From: an uncultured Blautia sp.
GTDB taxonomy: Bacteria; Bacillota; Clostridia; Lachnospirales; Lachnospiraceae
Reading direction: 5' to 3'
DNA: 53,543 nucleotides
Assembly (NCBI GenBank): GCA_900556555.1
Contig: USPF01000003.1
Coordinates: forward strand, 1 to 53,543
Positions 32,182 to 41,375 of the stretch are shown here, piece after piece. How positions within the stretch are numbered: the first letter of the stretch is position 1; every line of letters begins with the position of its first letter. The translations under genes and the position numbers were made by a program. The notes below the pieces were generated by a model that saw nothing but the letters and a program-made list of their open reading frames with translations, made no database searches and was not told the origin of the DNA.

Positions 32182-35100
32182 TCATGAGAATTTTTCCACG
32201 CCAAATGTAACGCTCTCGGAATTGATTTTCCATTCTTTAGTATAACCTTTGATCTCATTGTACACAACTTCTGCTGCCAGTACTTCAGACTTAATTTCAG
32301 CTTCATGCACACGGAAAATGCCTTCAATTACTTGATTTCCTTCTAGCGAAACAATAATCTTATCAGTCACTTCAAAGTCAGCCTCTTTACGCATGGTCTG
32401 GATTTTGCTAATGATTTCACGTACGAAACCTTCTTCCAAAAGTTCTGGTGTAAGGTTTGTATCCAGCACAACAGTAAGATCATTGTCAGACTCTGATACA
32501 TACCCCTCCATCTGTGCCATATCAATCAACAAATCACTCTCTAATAATACAATTTCCTGTCCATTTATGTCAAGTTTTAGCTCATTATTGGCCTTAAGCT
32601 CATCCATAGCCTTATTTCCGTCTAATTCGGCAAGTGCTGTTTTAATTCCTCCCAGGAATTTACCATATTTTGGTCCAACAGTCTTTAACTGTGGCTTAAA
32701 GGTGTAGGAAGTAAAGTCTCTTACATCATCTGTAAAGGTCATTTCTTTTACATTTAATTCATCTTCAATAATCTCTTTGTAGAATTCAGAAAGCTCAAAC
32801 GGTGCTTTTACAAACATCTTTCCGATTGGCTGGCGGTTCTTGATGTTTGCTGTATTTCTGCATGCACGGCCCATAACAACCACTTTCAGCAAGTCATCCA
32901 TGTTCTCTTCTAATTCTTTATCAATCCATGCTTCCTGAACCTCTGGGAAGTCGCACAGATGAATACTTTCCGGTGCAGTCTGGTCAATGCTTCTTACCAG
33001 GTTCTGGTAGATTTCTTCTGTCATAAACGGAACCATAGGCGCTGCTGCCTTGGAAATGGTAACCAGTGCAGTGTAAAGGGTCATATAAGCATTAATCTTA
33101 TCCTGCTCCATACCTTTTGCCCAGAAACGTTCACGGCTTCTTCTTACATACCAGTTACTCATATCGTCTACAAATTCCTGAAGTGCTCTTGCTGTCTCTG
33201 GAATCTTGTAGTTTGCTAGATTCTCATCTACTGCTTTTACTACGGTATTTAACTTAGAAAGCAACCATTTATCCATAACCGGAAGTTTATCGTACTCTAA
33301 TGTATATTTTGTTGCGTCAAATTCATCAATATTCGCATAAAGCACGAAGAATGCATAAGTATTCCACAGTGTACCCATGAATTTACGCTGTCCTTCCTGT
33401 ACTGCCTTGCCATGGAAGCGGTTTGGCAGCCATGGAGCACTGTTTACATAGAAATACCAGCGGATAGCGTCTGCACCGTATTTTTCCAGTGCTTCAAATG
33501 GGTCTACTGCATTTCCTTTGGACTTACTCATTTTCTGTCCGTTTTCGTCCTGCACATGACCAAGAACAATAACATTCTTATAAGGTGCCTTATTAAACAA
33601 GAGGGTAGACTCTGCCAGAAGAGAATAGAACCATCCACGGGTCTGGTCTACAGCTTCGGAAATAAAGTCTGCCGGGAACTGCTGCTCAAACAGATCCTGA
33701 TTCTCAAATGGATAATGGTGCTGTGCAAAAGGCATTGCTCCTGAGTCAAACCAGCAGTCAATTACTTCCGGTACACGGTGCATTTCTTTTCCACATTCTG
33801 GACACTTGATAGTGATTTCATCAATATATGGTCTGTGAAGCTCTACGGTCTTGGCAGCTTCGTTTCCGCTCATTTCATAAAGTTCCTGACGGCTTCCAAT
33901 AGAATGCATATGTCCGCACTCACATTCCCATACGTTTAACGGTGTTCCCCAGTAACGGTTACGGCTGATTCCCCAGTCCTGTACATTTTCCAGCCAGTCT
34001 CCGAAGCGGCCTTTACCGATGCTTTCCGGAATCCAGTTGATGGTATTATTATTGCGGATCAGGTCTTCTTTTACTGCTGTCATCTTGATGAACCAGGATT
34101 CTCTTGCATAGTAGATCAGTGGTGTATCACATCTCCAGCAGTGCGGATAGCTATGCTCAAACTTCGGTGCAGAGAACAGAAGGTTTCTCTCTGCCAGATC
34201 TTTCAGAACTTCCGGGTCTGCTTTCTTGCAGAAGGTTCCTGCCCACTTGGTTTCTTTGGTCATTTCACCTTTTTCATCTACTAACTGCAGGAATGGAAGG
34301 TCATATTTTCTTCCCACCTTGCTGTCGTCTTCACCAAATGCAGGTGCAATATGAACCACACCAGTACCATCAGTCAGGGTTACATAAGTATCACAAACAA
34401 CGTAATGTGCCTTTTTATCCAGCTTCTTGAAATTATATAATGGCTCGTATTCTTTATATTCCAGATCTTTTCCTACATAAGTTTCCAGAACTTCGTATGC
34501 CGGTGTTCCTTCTTCTCTTTCCAGGCTTCCAAGAACTGTATCAAGCAGTGCTTCTGCCATATAATAAGTATAGCCGTCTGCTGCTTTTACCTTTACATAC
34601 TGCTCGTCTGGATTTACACAGAGTGCAACGTTAGAAGGCAGAGTCCAAGGTGTGGTAGTCCATGCCAGGATATAAGCATCTTCTCCAACCACTTTGAAAC
34701 GTGCAATGGCAGAGCGTTCTTTTACATCCTTGTATCCCTGTGCAACTTCCTGTGCGGAAAGAGGGGTTCCACAACGTGGACAATATGGAACAATCTTGAA
34801 ACCTTTGTATAACAGTCCTTTGTTCCAGATTTCTTTTAATGCCCACCACTCAGACTCGATATAATTGTCATCGTAAGTAACATATGGATTGTCCATATCT
34901 GCCCAGAAACCAACAGTGGATGAGAAATCTTCCCACATTCCTTTGTATTTCCAGACACTTTCTTTACATTTGTCAATAAATGGAATCAGACCATATTCTT
35001 CAATCTGTTCTTTTCCATCTAATCCCAATAATTTTTCTACTTCCAGCTCTACCGGAAGACCATGAGTATCCCATCCTGCTTTACGTGGAACCATTTTTCC

Positions 35101-35325
35101 TTTCATGGTGCGGTATCTTGGAATCATATCTTTGATAACACGGGTCAGAACATGCCCAATATGCGGTTTTCCGTTTGCTGTAGGCGGTCCGTCATAGAAG
35201 GTATAGGTTTCACCCTGTTTTTTCTGTTCCATACTCTTTTTAAAGATGTCATTATCTTTCCAGAATTTCTCGACTTCTTTTTCACGCTGTACAAAATTCA
35301 GGTCTGTACTTACTTTTTGATACAT
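32182..35325 (-). CDS. ileS: Isoleucine--tRNA ligase, type 2 (eukaryote-like)
   Basis: Charges tRNA-Ile. The protein has 1047 residues, longer than the ~920 of type 1 enzymes. The class I signatures are GKPHIGHVL (HIGH) near residue 53 and KMSKSKGN. A CP1 editing domain with GWDTHGLPVE and TLTDGTGVVHIAPAFGEDD lies between them. The length, the CPECGKEMHRVPEVIDCWFDSG region and the C-terminal anticodon domain suggest the IleS2 type, which is often less sensitive to mupirocin. A T-box leader with an Ile specifier lies directly upstream. Confidence 0.95.
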   Translation of the reverse strand: MYQKVSTDLNFVQREKEVEKFWKDNDIFKKSMEQKKQGETYTFYDGPPTANGKPHIGHVLTRVIKDMIPRYRTMKGKMVPRKAGWDTHGLPVELEVEKLLGLDGKEQIEEYGLIPFIDKCKESVWKYKGMWEDFSSTVGFWADMDNPYVTYDDNYIESEWWALKEIWNKGLLYKGFKIVPYCPRCGTPLSAQEVAQGYKDVKERSAIARFKVVGEDAYILAWTTTPWTLPSNVALCVNPDEQYVKVKAADGYTYYMAEALLDTVLGSLEREEGTPAYEVLETYVGKDLEYKEYEPLYNFKKLDKKAHYVVCDTYVTLTDGTGVVHIAPAFGEDDSKVGRKYDLPFLQLVDEKGEMTKETKWAGTFCKKADPEVLKDLAERNLLFSAPKFEHSYPHCWRCDTPLIYYARESWFIKMTAVKEDLIRNNNTINWIPESIGKGRFGDWLENVQDWGISRNRYWGTPLNVWECECGHMHSIGSRQELYEMSGNEAAKTVELHRPYIDEITIKCPECGKEMHRVPEVIDCWFDSGAMPFAQHHYPFENQDLFEQQFPADFISEAVDQTRGWFYSLLAESTLLFNKAPYKNVIVLGHVQDENGQKMSKSKGNAVDPFEALEKYGADAIRWYFYVNSAPWLPNRFHGKAVQEGQRKFMGTLWNTYAFFVLYANIDEFDATKYTLEYDKLPVMDKWLLSKLNTVVKAVDENLANYKIPETARALQEFVDDMSNWYVRRSRERFWAKGMEQDKINAYMTLYTALVTISKAAAPMVPFMTEEIYQNLVRSIDQTAPESIHLCDFPEVQEAWIDKELEENMDDLLKVVVMGRACRNTANIKNRQPIGKMFVKAPFELSEFYKEIIEDELNVKEMTFTDDVRDFTSYTFKPQLKTVGPKYGKFLGGIKTALAELDGNKAMDELKANNELKLDINGQEIVLLESDLLIDMAQMEGYVSESDNDLTVVLDTNLTPELLEEGFVREIISKIQTMRKEADFEVTDKIIVSLEGNQVIEGIFRVHEAEIKSEVLAAEVVYNEIKGYTKEWKINSESVTFGVEKFS

Positions 35326-35372
35326 GATTTTCTCCTTTCAATTTCCCTGTTTAAAAAACTTTCTTACCATGC

Positions 35373-35628
35373 AAAAAAACTCCCGTCCTGTAACAGGACG
35401 AGAGCCATACATATGCTTTCGTTATACCACCTCTTACAACATACGAAGCTTGTGTGCTTTTATATGCGTTCCTTTTAACGGAGGAAAAGCCGGCGTGTCT
35501 TACTCAGTTCAGATAGCAACTCCGGAGTGATGTTCTTTTACTGCTACTGGTACCGGGCTTCCACCTTCCCCGGCTCGCTGAAACGTTTGCCAGCAAAATA
35601 CTGTCTCCATCTATGTTTTTGCAGATAT
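35373..35628 (-). promoter_or_regulatory. T-box leader with isoleucine specifier, controls ileS
   Basis: On the minus strand a long stem I contains the specifier ATC (35529-35531) within GAACATCACTCC. The T-box element GAGGTGGTATAACGAAAG (35416-35433) pairs with the uncharged tRNA end. The terminator CTCTCGTCCTG-TTA-CAGGACGGGAG with seven U lies at 35373-35404. Uncharged tRNA-Ile should give readthrough into ileS. This leader accounts for most of the gene-free stretch 35326-35747. Confidence 0.93.
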
Positions 35629-35634
35629 GAATTC

Positions 35635-35663
35635 ATTATACTGGGAGTATTTGGGGGTGTCAA
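35635..35663 (-). promoter_or_regulatory. Sigma-A promoter of the T-box/ileS transcript
   Basis: On the minus strand: TTGACA (35658-35663), 17-base spacer, TATAAT (35635-35640), a consensus promoter; start predicted near 35628. Confidence 0.88.
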
Positions 35664-35682
35664 GTGGGTTTATATAATTTCA

Positions 35683-35711
35683 TTGCTATAATCCCGTAAA
35701 TCCCTTATAAT
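35683..35711 (+). promoter_or_regulatory. Promoter of the D,D-carboxypeptidase gene
   Basis: TTGCTA (35683-35688), 17-base spacer, TATAAT (35706-35711), about 35 bases before the start codon; divergent from the ileS promoter. Confidence 0.75.
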
Positions 35712-35747
35712 ATACCTTAGTTTACAAGAAGGGAAACGGAGATTTTT

Positions 35748-37244
35748 ATGAAAAAGAAGATAAAAAATTTATGGAAAACACTGCTTCTGTGTACTGCTCT
35801 TACAGTTACCTCCTGTGTAACTCCGGTGATGGCAGCCCAGGCAGATGATACAGAAAACTCCACTCCAGAAGAACCAGAGAAACCAGAAAGCTATGAGTGG
35901 GAAATCGATTCTAATAGTATTCCAGGCTGGCCGCAAGGTCCAAAGGTGGTCGCTGAAACTGCTATTTTGATGGATATTGATTCTGGTTCGATTCTCTATG
36001 CCAAAGGCATTGATAAAAAACGGGCTCCTGCCAGCACCACAAAAATCATGACCGCTATGCTGGCCATTGAACAGGTTCCTTTTGATACGCAGATTACCTT
36101 CACTGATGAGGTAAACAATATTGAAGCCGACAGTACGCATATTGGCATCAAACCTGGGGAAACTCTTACTATGAAGGATTCTGCCTACGCTATTCTTTTG
36201 GCATCTGCAAATGAAGTCTCTTCTGGTGTTGCCGAATATATCGGTGGCACGGTACAGGCTTTTGTCGATTCCATGAACCAGCGTGCCAAAGACCTGGGCT
36301 GTGAAAACACCCATTTCGTCAATGCCAATGGCTTGTACCACGAAGACCACTATACCACAGCCAGAGATTTAGCCATAATTTCCTGTACTGCCTTCCAGAA
36401 TGAAACCTTCCGGGAAATCATTAAAACGCCATATTATATTGTACCAGCCACCAACATTACCAACGAAACACGCTGGCTGAACAATCATCATAAAATGGTA
36501 CTTCCCGACAAGCCGGAATATTATGAAGGCTGCCTGGGCGGAAAAACCGGTTATACGGAAAAAGCCGGCAACACCCTGGTAACTTATGCTGAGAGAGATG
36601 GTATGCGTCTTGTATGTGTGGTTCTTGCTGATATCAACGAACATTACAACGATACCAAGGCACTGTTTGACTACGGATTTCAAAATTTCCAGAAAACAGC
36701 ACCACAGGCTGAAACCTTCTCTGCCACAAAAGATGATACCCTTGGGGCAAAACTTTTAGAGCAGGAAATTTTAGCTCCGGTATTCCAGGATTCCTCTCTA
36801 ATCGTTCCGAAAGAACAAAAAGAGACTCTTTCTTTTCAGACTACTTTAGAGGAAGACAATACTTTGCTCGTTACCTATCGCTATGGGGAAACGGTTCTTG
36901 GCAATTCCTCCTTACCTGCAACTGATGAAATTCTTGCCGCGGCCAAAGAACTTGGCATTCGCAAAGAAGCTGTCAAACAGGGAAACATGACCTTCCAGAA
37001 GGAATCAGAAGAAAAAGAGACTGACATTACTCCTGATTCTTCCAAGGAAACAGGTTCTTCTTCACCGAAAGGTCTTGTCCATGATATGACAGAGACCTTC
37101 CATGAACTTCCGAACTGGAAATACCCGGCATTGCTTTTTATAGCAGCCGCTATGATTTTTTATATTGTTACTCTGTCTGTAAGGATCCGCCGTTCTCATA
37201 AAAGAAGAAAGAAGAATAAAAAACGGAAAAAAGGAGAATTTTGA
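35748..37244 (+). CDS. D-alanyl-D-alanine carboxypeptidase (penicillin-binding protein, S11 family)
   Basis: A 498-residue exported enzyme that trims the terminal D-Ala from peptidoglycan stems. Signal peptide ~1-30 (TPVMAA). The serine triad of S11 peptidases is present: S96-T-T-K99, S153-A-N155 and K266-T-G268. A PBP5-type C-terminal beta domain follows, then an acidic/Ser linker and a C-terminal membrane span (about 462-480) with a very basic cytoplasmic tail. That anchor is a true helix, not the amphipathic helix of E. coli PBP5. The next gene starts within its stop codon (TGATG), so they are coupled. Confidence 0.93.
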   Translation: MKKKIKNLWKTLLLCTALTVTSCVTPVMAAQADDTENSTPEEPEKPESYEWEIDSNSIPGWPQGPKVVAETAILMDIDSGSILYAKGIDKKRAPASTTKIMTAMLAIEQVPFDTQITFTDEVNNIEADSTHIGIKPGETLTMKDSAYAILLASANEVSSGVAEYIGGTVQAFVDSMNQRAKDLGCENTHFVNANGLYHEDHYTTARDLAIISCTAFQNETFREIIKTPYYIVPATNITNETRWLNNHHKMVLPDKPEYYEGCLGGKTGYTEKAGNTLVTYAERDGMRLVCVVLADINEHYNDTKALFDYGFQNFQKTAPQAETFSATKDDTLGAKLLEQEILAPVFQDSSLIVPKEQKETLSFQTTLEEDNTLLVTYRYGETVLGNSSLPATDEILAAAKELGIRKEAVKQGNMTFQKESEEKETDITPDSSKETGSSSPKGLVHDMTETFHELPNWKYPALLFIAAAMIFYIVTLSVRIRRSHKRRKKNKKRKKGEF

Positions 37245-37972
37245 TGAAAGTTACCTACATCGGGCACAGCGGTTTTCTTCTGGAGTGGGATAATTGCTGC
37301 TGGCTTTTTGATTACTACGAAGGAACAATTCCTGCACTCCCTAAGGAAAAACCATTGTACATTTTTGCTTCCCACAGTCATGGAGACCACTATAATTCAG
37401 AAATTTTTTCTATTGTGGGTTTTTCCAAAATATGCTATATTCTATCCCGTGATATCATGGGACAGGCAAAAAAGTATATAACTCCCGAAAATAAAGATGC
37501 CGTACACTTCATCAAATCCAGGGAACACCTAGTTCTTCCTGTGGAAGGAACCTCGGACAAACTGGAAATTCATACACTTCCTTCTACGGACTGCGGTGTA
37601 GCCTTTTTGATACATTACCAGGAAAAATGGATTTATCATGCCGGAGATTTAAACTGGTGGGTATGGCCGGGAGAATCCAAACAATATAACAACAACATGA
37701 CTGCCAATTTCAAAAAATATACGGAACCTTTAAAGGGTCTTGATATTTTTGCAGCCTTTCTTCCCCTGGACCCACGCCAGGGCGAATGGTACAGTAAGGG
37801 CTTCCAATACATTCTAGAACAGACAGGCAACATCCAATACGTTTTTCCCATGCATTTCTGGAAGGACTATTCCATTATCCAGAAGTTCACAACCTCTGTA
37901 GGGGGACAGCTATATAAGGAACACATTCAGCAACTAGAACAAGAAGGCCAAACCTTTCTGTGTACAGAATAA
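37244..37972 (+). CDS. MBL-fold metal-dependent hydrolase
   Basis: A 242-residue metallo-beta-lactamase-fold protein. The HxHxDH metal motif reads SHSHGDH near residue 45. A second His lies in YHAGDLNWW near residue 130 and a C-terminal His in FPMHFW near residue 203. It resembles small cytoplasmic MBL hydrolases (UPF0173/UlaG-like) of unknown substrate. The start ATG at 37244 overlaps the carboxypeptidase stop by one base and follows AAAAAAGGAG; a TTG three bases upstream was not used. Coupling with a cell-wall enzyme is a hint of function, no more. Confidence 0.85.
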   Translation: MKVTYIGHSGFLLEWDNCCWLFDYYEGTIPALPKEKPLYIFASHSHGDHYNSEIFSIVGFSKICYILSRDIMGQAKKYITPENKDAVHFIKSREHLVLPVEGTSDKLEIHTLPSTDCGVAFLIHYQEKWIYHAGDLNWWVWPGESKQYNNNMTANFKKYTEPLKGLDIFAAFLPLDPRQGEWYSKGFQYILEQTGNIQYVFPMHFWKDYSIIQKFTTSVGGQLYKEHIQQLEQEGQTFLCTE

Positions 37973-38001
37973 AGCAGTCAGAACTTTAGGAGGATATCCC
38001 T

Positions 38002-38373
38002 ATGAGATTTCAGATGACTCACGAAAATTACAATGTTAAAGATCTGGAACGTTCTATGGAATTCTATAAGAATGCCCTTGGAATTACTGAAAAACGAAGA
38101 ATTGAAGCTCCAGACGGTTCTTTTATCATTGTATATCTTGGTAATAGAACTACTGATTTTGAGTTAGAATTAACCTGGTTAAGAGATTTTGACAGACCAT
38201 ACAACCTGGGTGACTGCGAATTTCACCTGGCATTCCGCACAGATAACTTTGAAGCAGCACACAAGCTGCATGAAGAAATGGGCTGTATCTGTTACGAGAA
38301 TAAAGAAATGGGAATTTACTTCATTTCTGACCCGGATGGATATTGGCTGGAAATCGTGCCGGACAGGAGATAA
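38002..38373 (+). CDS. gloA: VOC-family (glyoxalase I-like) protein
   Basis: A 123-residue vicinal-oxygen-chelate protein, close in length and motifs to lactoylglutathione lyase. The four metal ligands expected for GloA can be placed at H7, E56, H75 and E117 (YWLEIVP). It would detoxify methylglyoxal as a hemithioacetal; Clostridia often lack glutathione, so the thiol partner may differ. It starts 29 bases after the MBL gene with AGGAGG upstream, so it is the third gene of this operon. Function beyond the fold is inferred; the symbol is a best family match. Confidence 0.8.
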   Translation: MRFQMTHENYNVKDLERSMEFYKNALGITEKRRIEAPDGSFIIVYLGNRTTDFELELTWLRDFDRPYNLGDCEFHLAFRTDNFEAAHKLHEEMGCICYENKEMGIYFISDPDGYWLEIVPDRR

Positions 38374-38392
38374 AATTTTATATTGAACAGAT

Positions 38393-38440
38393 AAAAGCAC
38401 TGCTGCTGCATTTCAATGAATGACAGGGCAGTGCCTTTTT
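38393..38440. terminator. Terminator between the VOC gene and the GH27 gene
   Basis: AAAAGCACTGC pairs with GCAGTGCCTTTTT (stem 38397-38403 with 38428-38434), followed by five T in plus and preceded by four A, so it can stop both convergent transcripts. Confidence 0.8.
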
Positions 38441-38456
38441 ATTCAAAAATCTTTTT

Positions 38457-39758
38457 CTATCTTAACTGGTATAGCATCGCATCATGAGATTTCAAGGTGA
38501 CTTCTATAGCCTCCTCTGCCTCTCCTAAATCTTCTCCACTCCACATATCATGAACCTGGCATTTTCCTTCCAACCCAAGCTGCTTCAAACTTACACTAAA
38601 AGTCTCTTCCCAGTTCGTAATATTGAAAAATGCGGCATAGGTGTTTCCCTCTTCATCCTCTGCTTTCCACAGAATAAAATCACCTGTGCGAAGTACCTGA
38701 TGAGCATTCCTGCTCTTCTTCAAAAGTCCCAGAACCTCATCATTGGTCACTAAGGATTTTGTCCACTCATCCATATCCGTCAGCTCACAGCCAAGCATCA
38801 TAGGAGAACGGAAAATACACCACAGAGTAAACATGGTTCTCTGCTCTTCCTTTGAAAGTCTGGTCTTGCGGTCTGTCAATCCATGCTCACAGCCTCGGAT
38901 AGAAATATGCCCAACCGGAAGCATATCACAGTCAGGATAACATCCCTGCGACACATAAGGACTCCAATTGTTGCAGCGTCTAAACATCTCCATAATGTTT
39001 TCCCAGCTATCCCACAAGTCATTGGTGATACGCCACATATTTGCATGTTTGCAGAGATGCCCTGCCTGCTCCACCATAGCAGGTCCCGGTGACAGGCTAA
39101 GAACAATGGGACGTCCGCACTTGTCAATGGCATTTCTTAACATCTCAATTTCGTCACCACCGTATTCCAATGTACTCTCATCCCCAGGCCGTCCATATTT
39201 CACACAGATATCGTCTACTTTAATGAAATCTACACCCCAGGAAGCATACAGCTCTAAAATCGAATCATAATAATCCTGTGCCCCGGGTTTCGTTGTATCC
39301 AAGCCATACATATCTGTATTCCAACAGCAAATGGAAGAAGGATGTGCAGCCTCTCTGGCTGTATATTTACTATCTTTGATCTTCACATTCTGAGCCACTG
39401 CCTGGCGTGGAATACCACGCATGATATGAATGCCAAATTTCAATCCTTTGCTGTGTGTATAGTCAGCAATTTCCTTAAAACCTTTTCCATTTGCCGCAGA
39501 AGGGAAACGGTTTGGTGCAGGTATCAGTCTTCCATATTCATCCATACACAAATCAGCAAACTTATGGTAATGACTGGAATCTGCTGTTGGCTCATACCAC
39601 TGAATATCGCAGACAATATATTCCCATCCATGGTCTTTCAAGTGTTCTGCCATGTAGTCTATATTTTGCCTTAACTCTTTTTCTGTCACAGAAGCACCAT
39701 AACAATCCCAGCTATTCCACCCCATAGGCGGTGTCGGTGCAAATGCATTTTTGTTCAT
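38457..39758 (-). CDS. GH27 glycoside hydrolase (alpha-galactosidase family)
   Basis: A 433-residue cytoplasmic retaining glycosidase with the GH27 (beta/alpha)8 fold start PTPPMGWNSWDCYG. The nucleophile is placed at D182 (FIKVDDI) and the acid/base at D247 (WRITNDLWDSW). No signal peptide. GH27 mostly contains alpha-galactosidases, but beta-L-arabinopyranosidases and others exist. The ATG at 39758 has AGGAG 8 bases upstream; an in-frame GTG at 39767 was rejected. It is last in an operon with a sugar ABC importer and a DUF624 protein, so its substrate is an imported oligosaccharide. Confidence 0.9.
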   Translation of the reverse strand: MNKNAFAPTPPMGWNSWDCYGASVTEKELRQNIDYMAEHLKDHGWEYIVCDIQWYEPTADSSHYHKFADLCMDEYGRLIPAPNRFPSAANGKGFKEIADYTHSKGLKFGIHIMRGIPRQAVAQNVKIKDSKYTAREAAHPSSICCWNTDMYGLDTTKPGAQDYYDSILELYASWGVDFIKVDDICVKYGRPGDESTLEYGGDEIEMLRNAIDKCGRPIVLSLSPGPAMVEQAGHLCKHANMWRITNDLWDSWENIMEMFRRCNNWSPYVSQGCYPDCDMLPVGHISIRGCEHGLTDRKTRLSKEEQRTMFTLWCIFRSPMMLGCELTDMDEWTKSLVTNDEVLGLLKKSRNAHQVLRTGDFILWKAEDEEGNTYAAFFNITNWEETFSVSLKQLGLEGKCQVHDMWSGEDLGEAEEAIEVTLKSHDAMLYQLR

Positions 39759-39795
39759 AATCAACACTCCTATCCATATTATTTAAAACTAATTT

Positions 39796-40446
39796 TTATT
39801 CTAAATACCACGGTAATTCCTCTTGTCCTATATTATCTTTCGCAATTTTTTTTGTATATCTTCTAAAAATTTTTTCTATAAAAAAAGAAGAGGCATATAC
39901 AAAAAAACCAGGAAGAACAATTAATAAAAAAGGATATAAATAAATCAATAAGCATACCAAAACCAACAGTACACAAAGAAACCCCGTCGTTATAATATTT
40001 CCTACAGACATATGTAATGCATAAAAAATCTGTTTAAGCAATACATTTTCAAATCTGGATATAATAGGGAAAATATAAAGTCCCGTAAATATAAACGGAG
40101 CTGTTATAATTATTCCCATAGCAACTGTCATATAAGAATTTTCTTGAAAAAACAGATGACTTTGTGCCAGCAAAATATAATAGATAATAATACCTCCATA
40201 GCCCAAATATAAAAATGTAGCTTCTATCCCCTGCCTGAAATTCTGTTTAAAAGAATAAAAGAAAGCATTTATTGCTGTATCATGTTTTTTTCTTACTGAT
40301 TTTACCATAGCGTAGTACAATGCTATACTTGCAGGTCCTATTGTGATAATAGGGATTGATGTCAAAAGCCAGAGAAAACCAAGTATTATAATATCCGCAA
40401 TTTGATTGGTCTTATCAACAATAGGAGAATCTAATGATAACTTCAA
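39796..40446 (-). CDS. DUF624 (YesL-like) membrane protein
   Basis: A 216-residue integral membrane protein with about six spans, of the DUF624/YesL family that is commonly encoded beside ABC importers for oligosaccharides in Bacillota. The start codon is TTG (40444-40446), 5 bases from GAGGTG; the next in-frame ATG would remove the first helix. It follows the second permease gene by 35 bases in the same operon. Its exact role in transport is not established. Confidence 0.85.
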   Translation of the reverse strand: MKLSLDSPIVDKTNQIADIIILGFLWLLTSIPIITIGPASIALYYAMVKSVRKKHDTAINAFFYSFKQNFRQGIEATFLYLGYGGIIIYYILLAQSHLFFQENSYMTVAMGIIITAPFIFTGLYIFPIISRFENVLLKQIFYALHMSVGNIITTGFLCVLLVLVCLLIYLYPFLLIVLPGFFVYASSFFIEKIFRRYTKKIAKDNIGQEELPWYLE

Positions 40447-40481
40447 ATACTCACCTCTTTTCTTTTATAGCAGAAACTATA

Positions 40482-41375
40482 TTAACCTTTAATAGCACTA
40501 TCTACTTGTCCCTGAATAAAATATTTTTGTAGACAAAGATAAACTATAATCAGCGGAAGCATACCGATTACTGCTGTAGCTGCTGCTGCACCATAATCAT
40601 TAGAAACTGCTGAGAAAAATGTTTTAATGACTAAGGTTATTGTCCGCATAGATGTTTTTTGTAGAAAATAGTATGCATAAGTATATTCATTCCAAACTCC
40701 AACACCTTGGAGAATAATAACTGTAACGGTCACGGTCTTTAACTGAGGCAAAATCACCTTGTAAAATATCTGAAAATTGGTTGCCCCATCTATAGCTGCT
40801 GCTTCATCTAATTCAATTGGAATAGACGATATAAAATTAGTATATAAAAAGATAACCAGTGGCAATCCAAAAGCACTTAGCACTAATACCATTCCCCAAT
40901 AAGTTGAAGTGGCATGAATTTTTGACATAGTAGAATAAACACCTACTAAAATAGTCAATGGCGTAATCATCATAACAGACATAATCAAACTACGAACAAT
41001 TTCATTTAACTTAGATTGATTTCTGGATAATCCATATGCTGCCATACAACCAATTATAATTTCCAAAAGCAGAACAAATACTGTAATAATAAGGCAGTTA
41101 ATAATACCTGTAAAAATCTCACCACTAGCAATGACTTTTTCATAATTATCCCAATAAATTTCTTTTGGAAACTGCATCCTAGATGTTGTATCACTAAAAG
41201 ATTTTAAAGACACATTAATAATTACATAAAACGGAAACAAATATACAATTAATAAAAACAGGCTAAGCAGATACTTCCACCAATCTTTTGCCTTAAATTT
41301 CATTTTTTCTTCTCGTTCATCCCAAGGCATTGGTTCTTTTTTCTTTTTCAATAACCATTTTAGTCTCTCCATCAT
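40482..41375 (-). CDS. Sugar ABC transporter permease, MalG-like
   Basis: A 297-residue CUT1 permease with six predicted spans and the EAA loop ELDEAAAIDGATNFQIFYKVILP at about residues 188-210. The C-terminal IKG end is typical of MalG-like permeases. Its ATG overlaps the stop of the preceding permease (ATGA) and follows AAGGAGG within that gene's end, so the two subunits are made in equal amounts. The cytoplasmic N-terminus is unusually long and basic (about 30 residues). No ATPase gene is in the operon; a shared MsmX-type ATPase is expected. Confidence 0.92.
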   Translation of the reverse strand: MMERLKWLLKKKKEPMPWDEREEKMKFKAKDWWKYLLSLFLLIVYLFPFYVIINVSLKSFSDTTSRMQFPKEIYWDNYEKVIASGEIFTGIINCLIITVFVLLLEIIIGCMAAYGLSRNQSKLNEIVRSLIMSVMMITPLTILVGVYSTMSKIHATSTYWGMVLVLSAFGLPLVIFLYTNFISSIPIELDEAAAIDGATNFQIFYKVILPQLKTVTVTVIILQGVGVWNEYTYAYYFLQKTSMRTITLVIKTFFSAVSNDYGAAAATAVIGMLPLIIVYLCLQKYFIQGQVDSAIKG

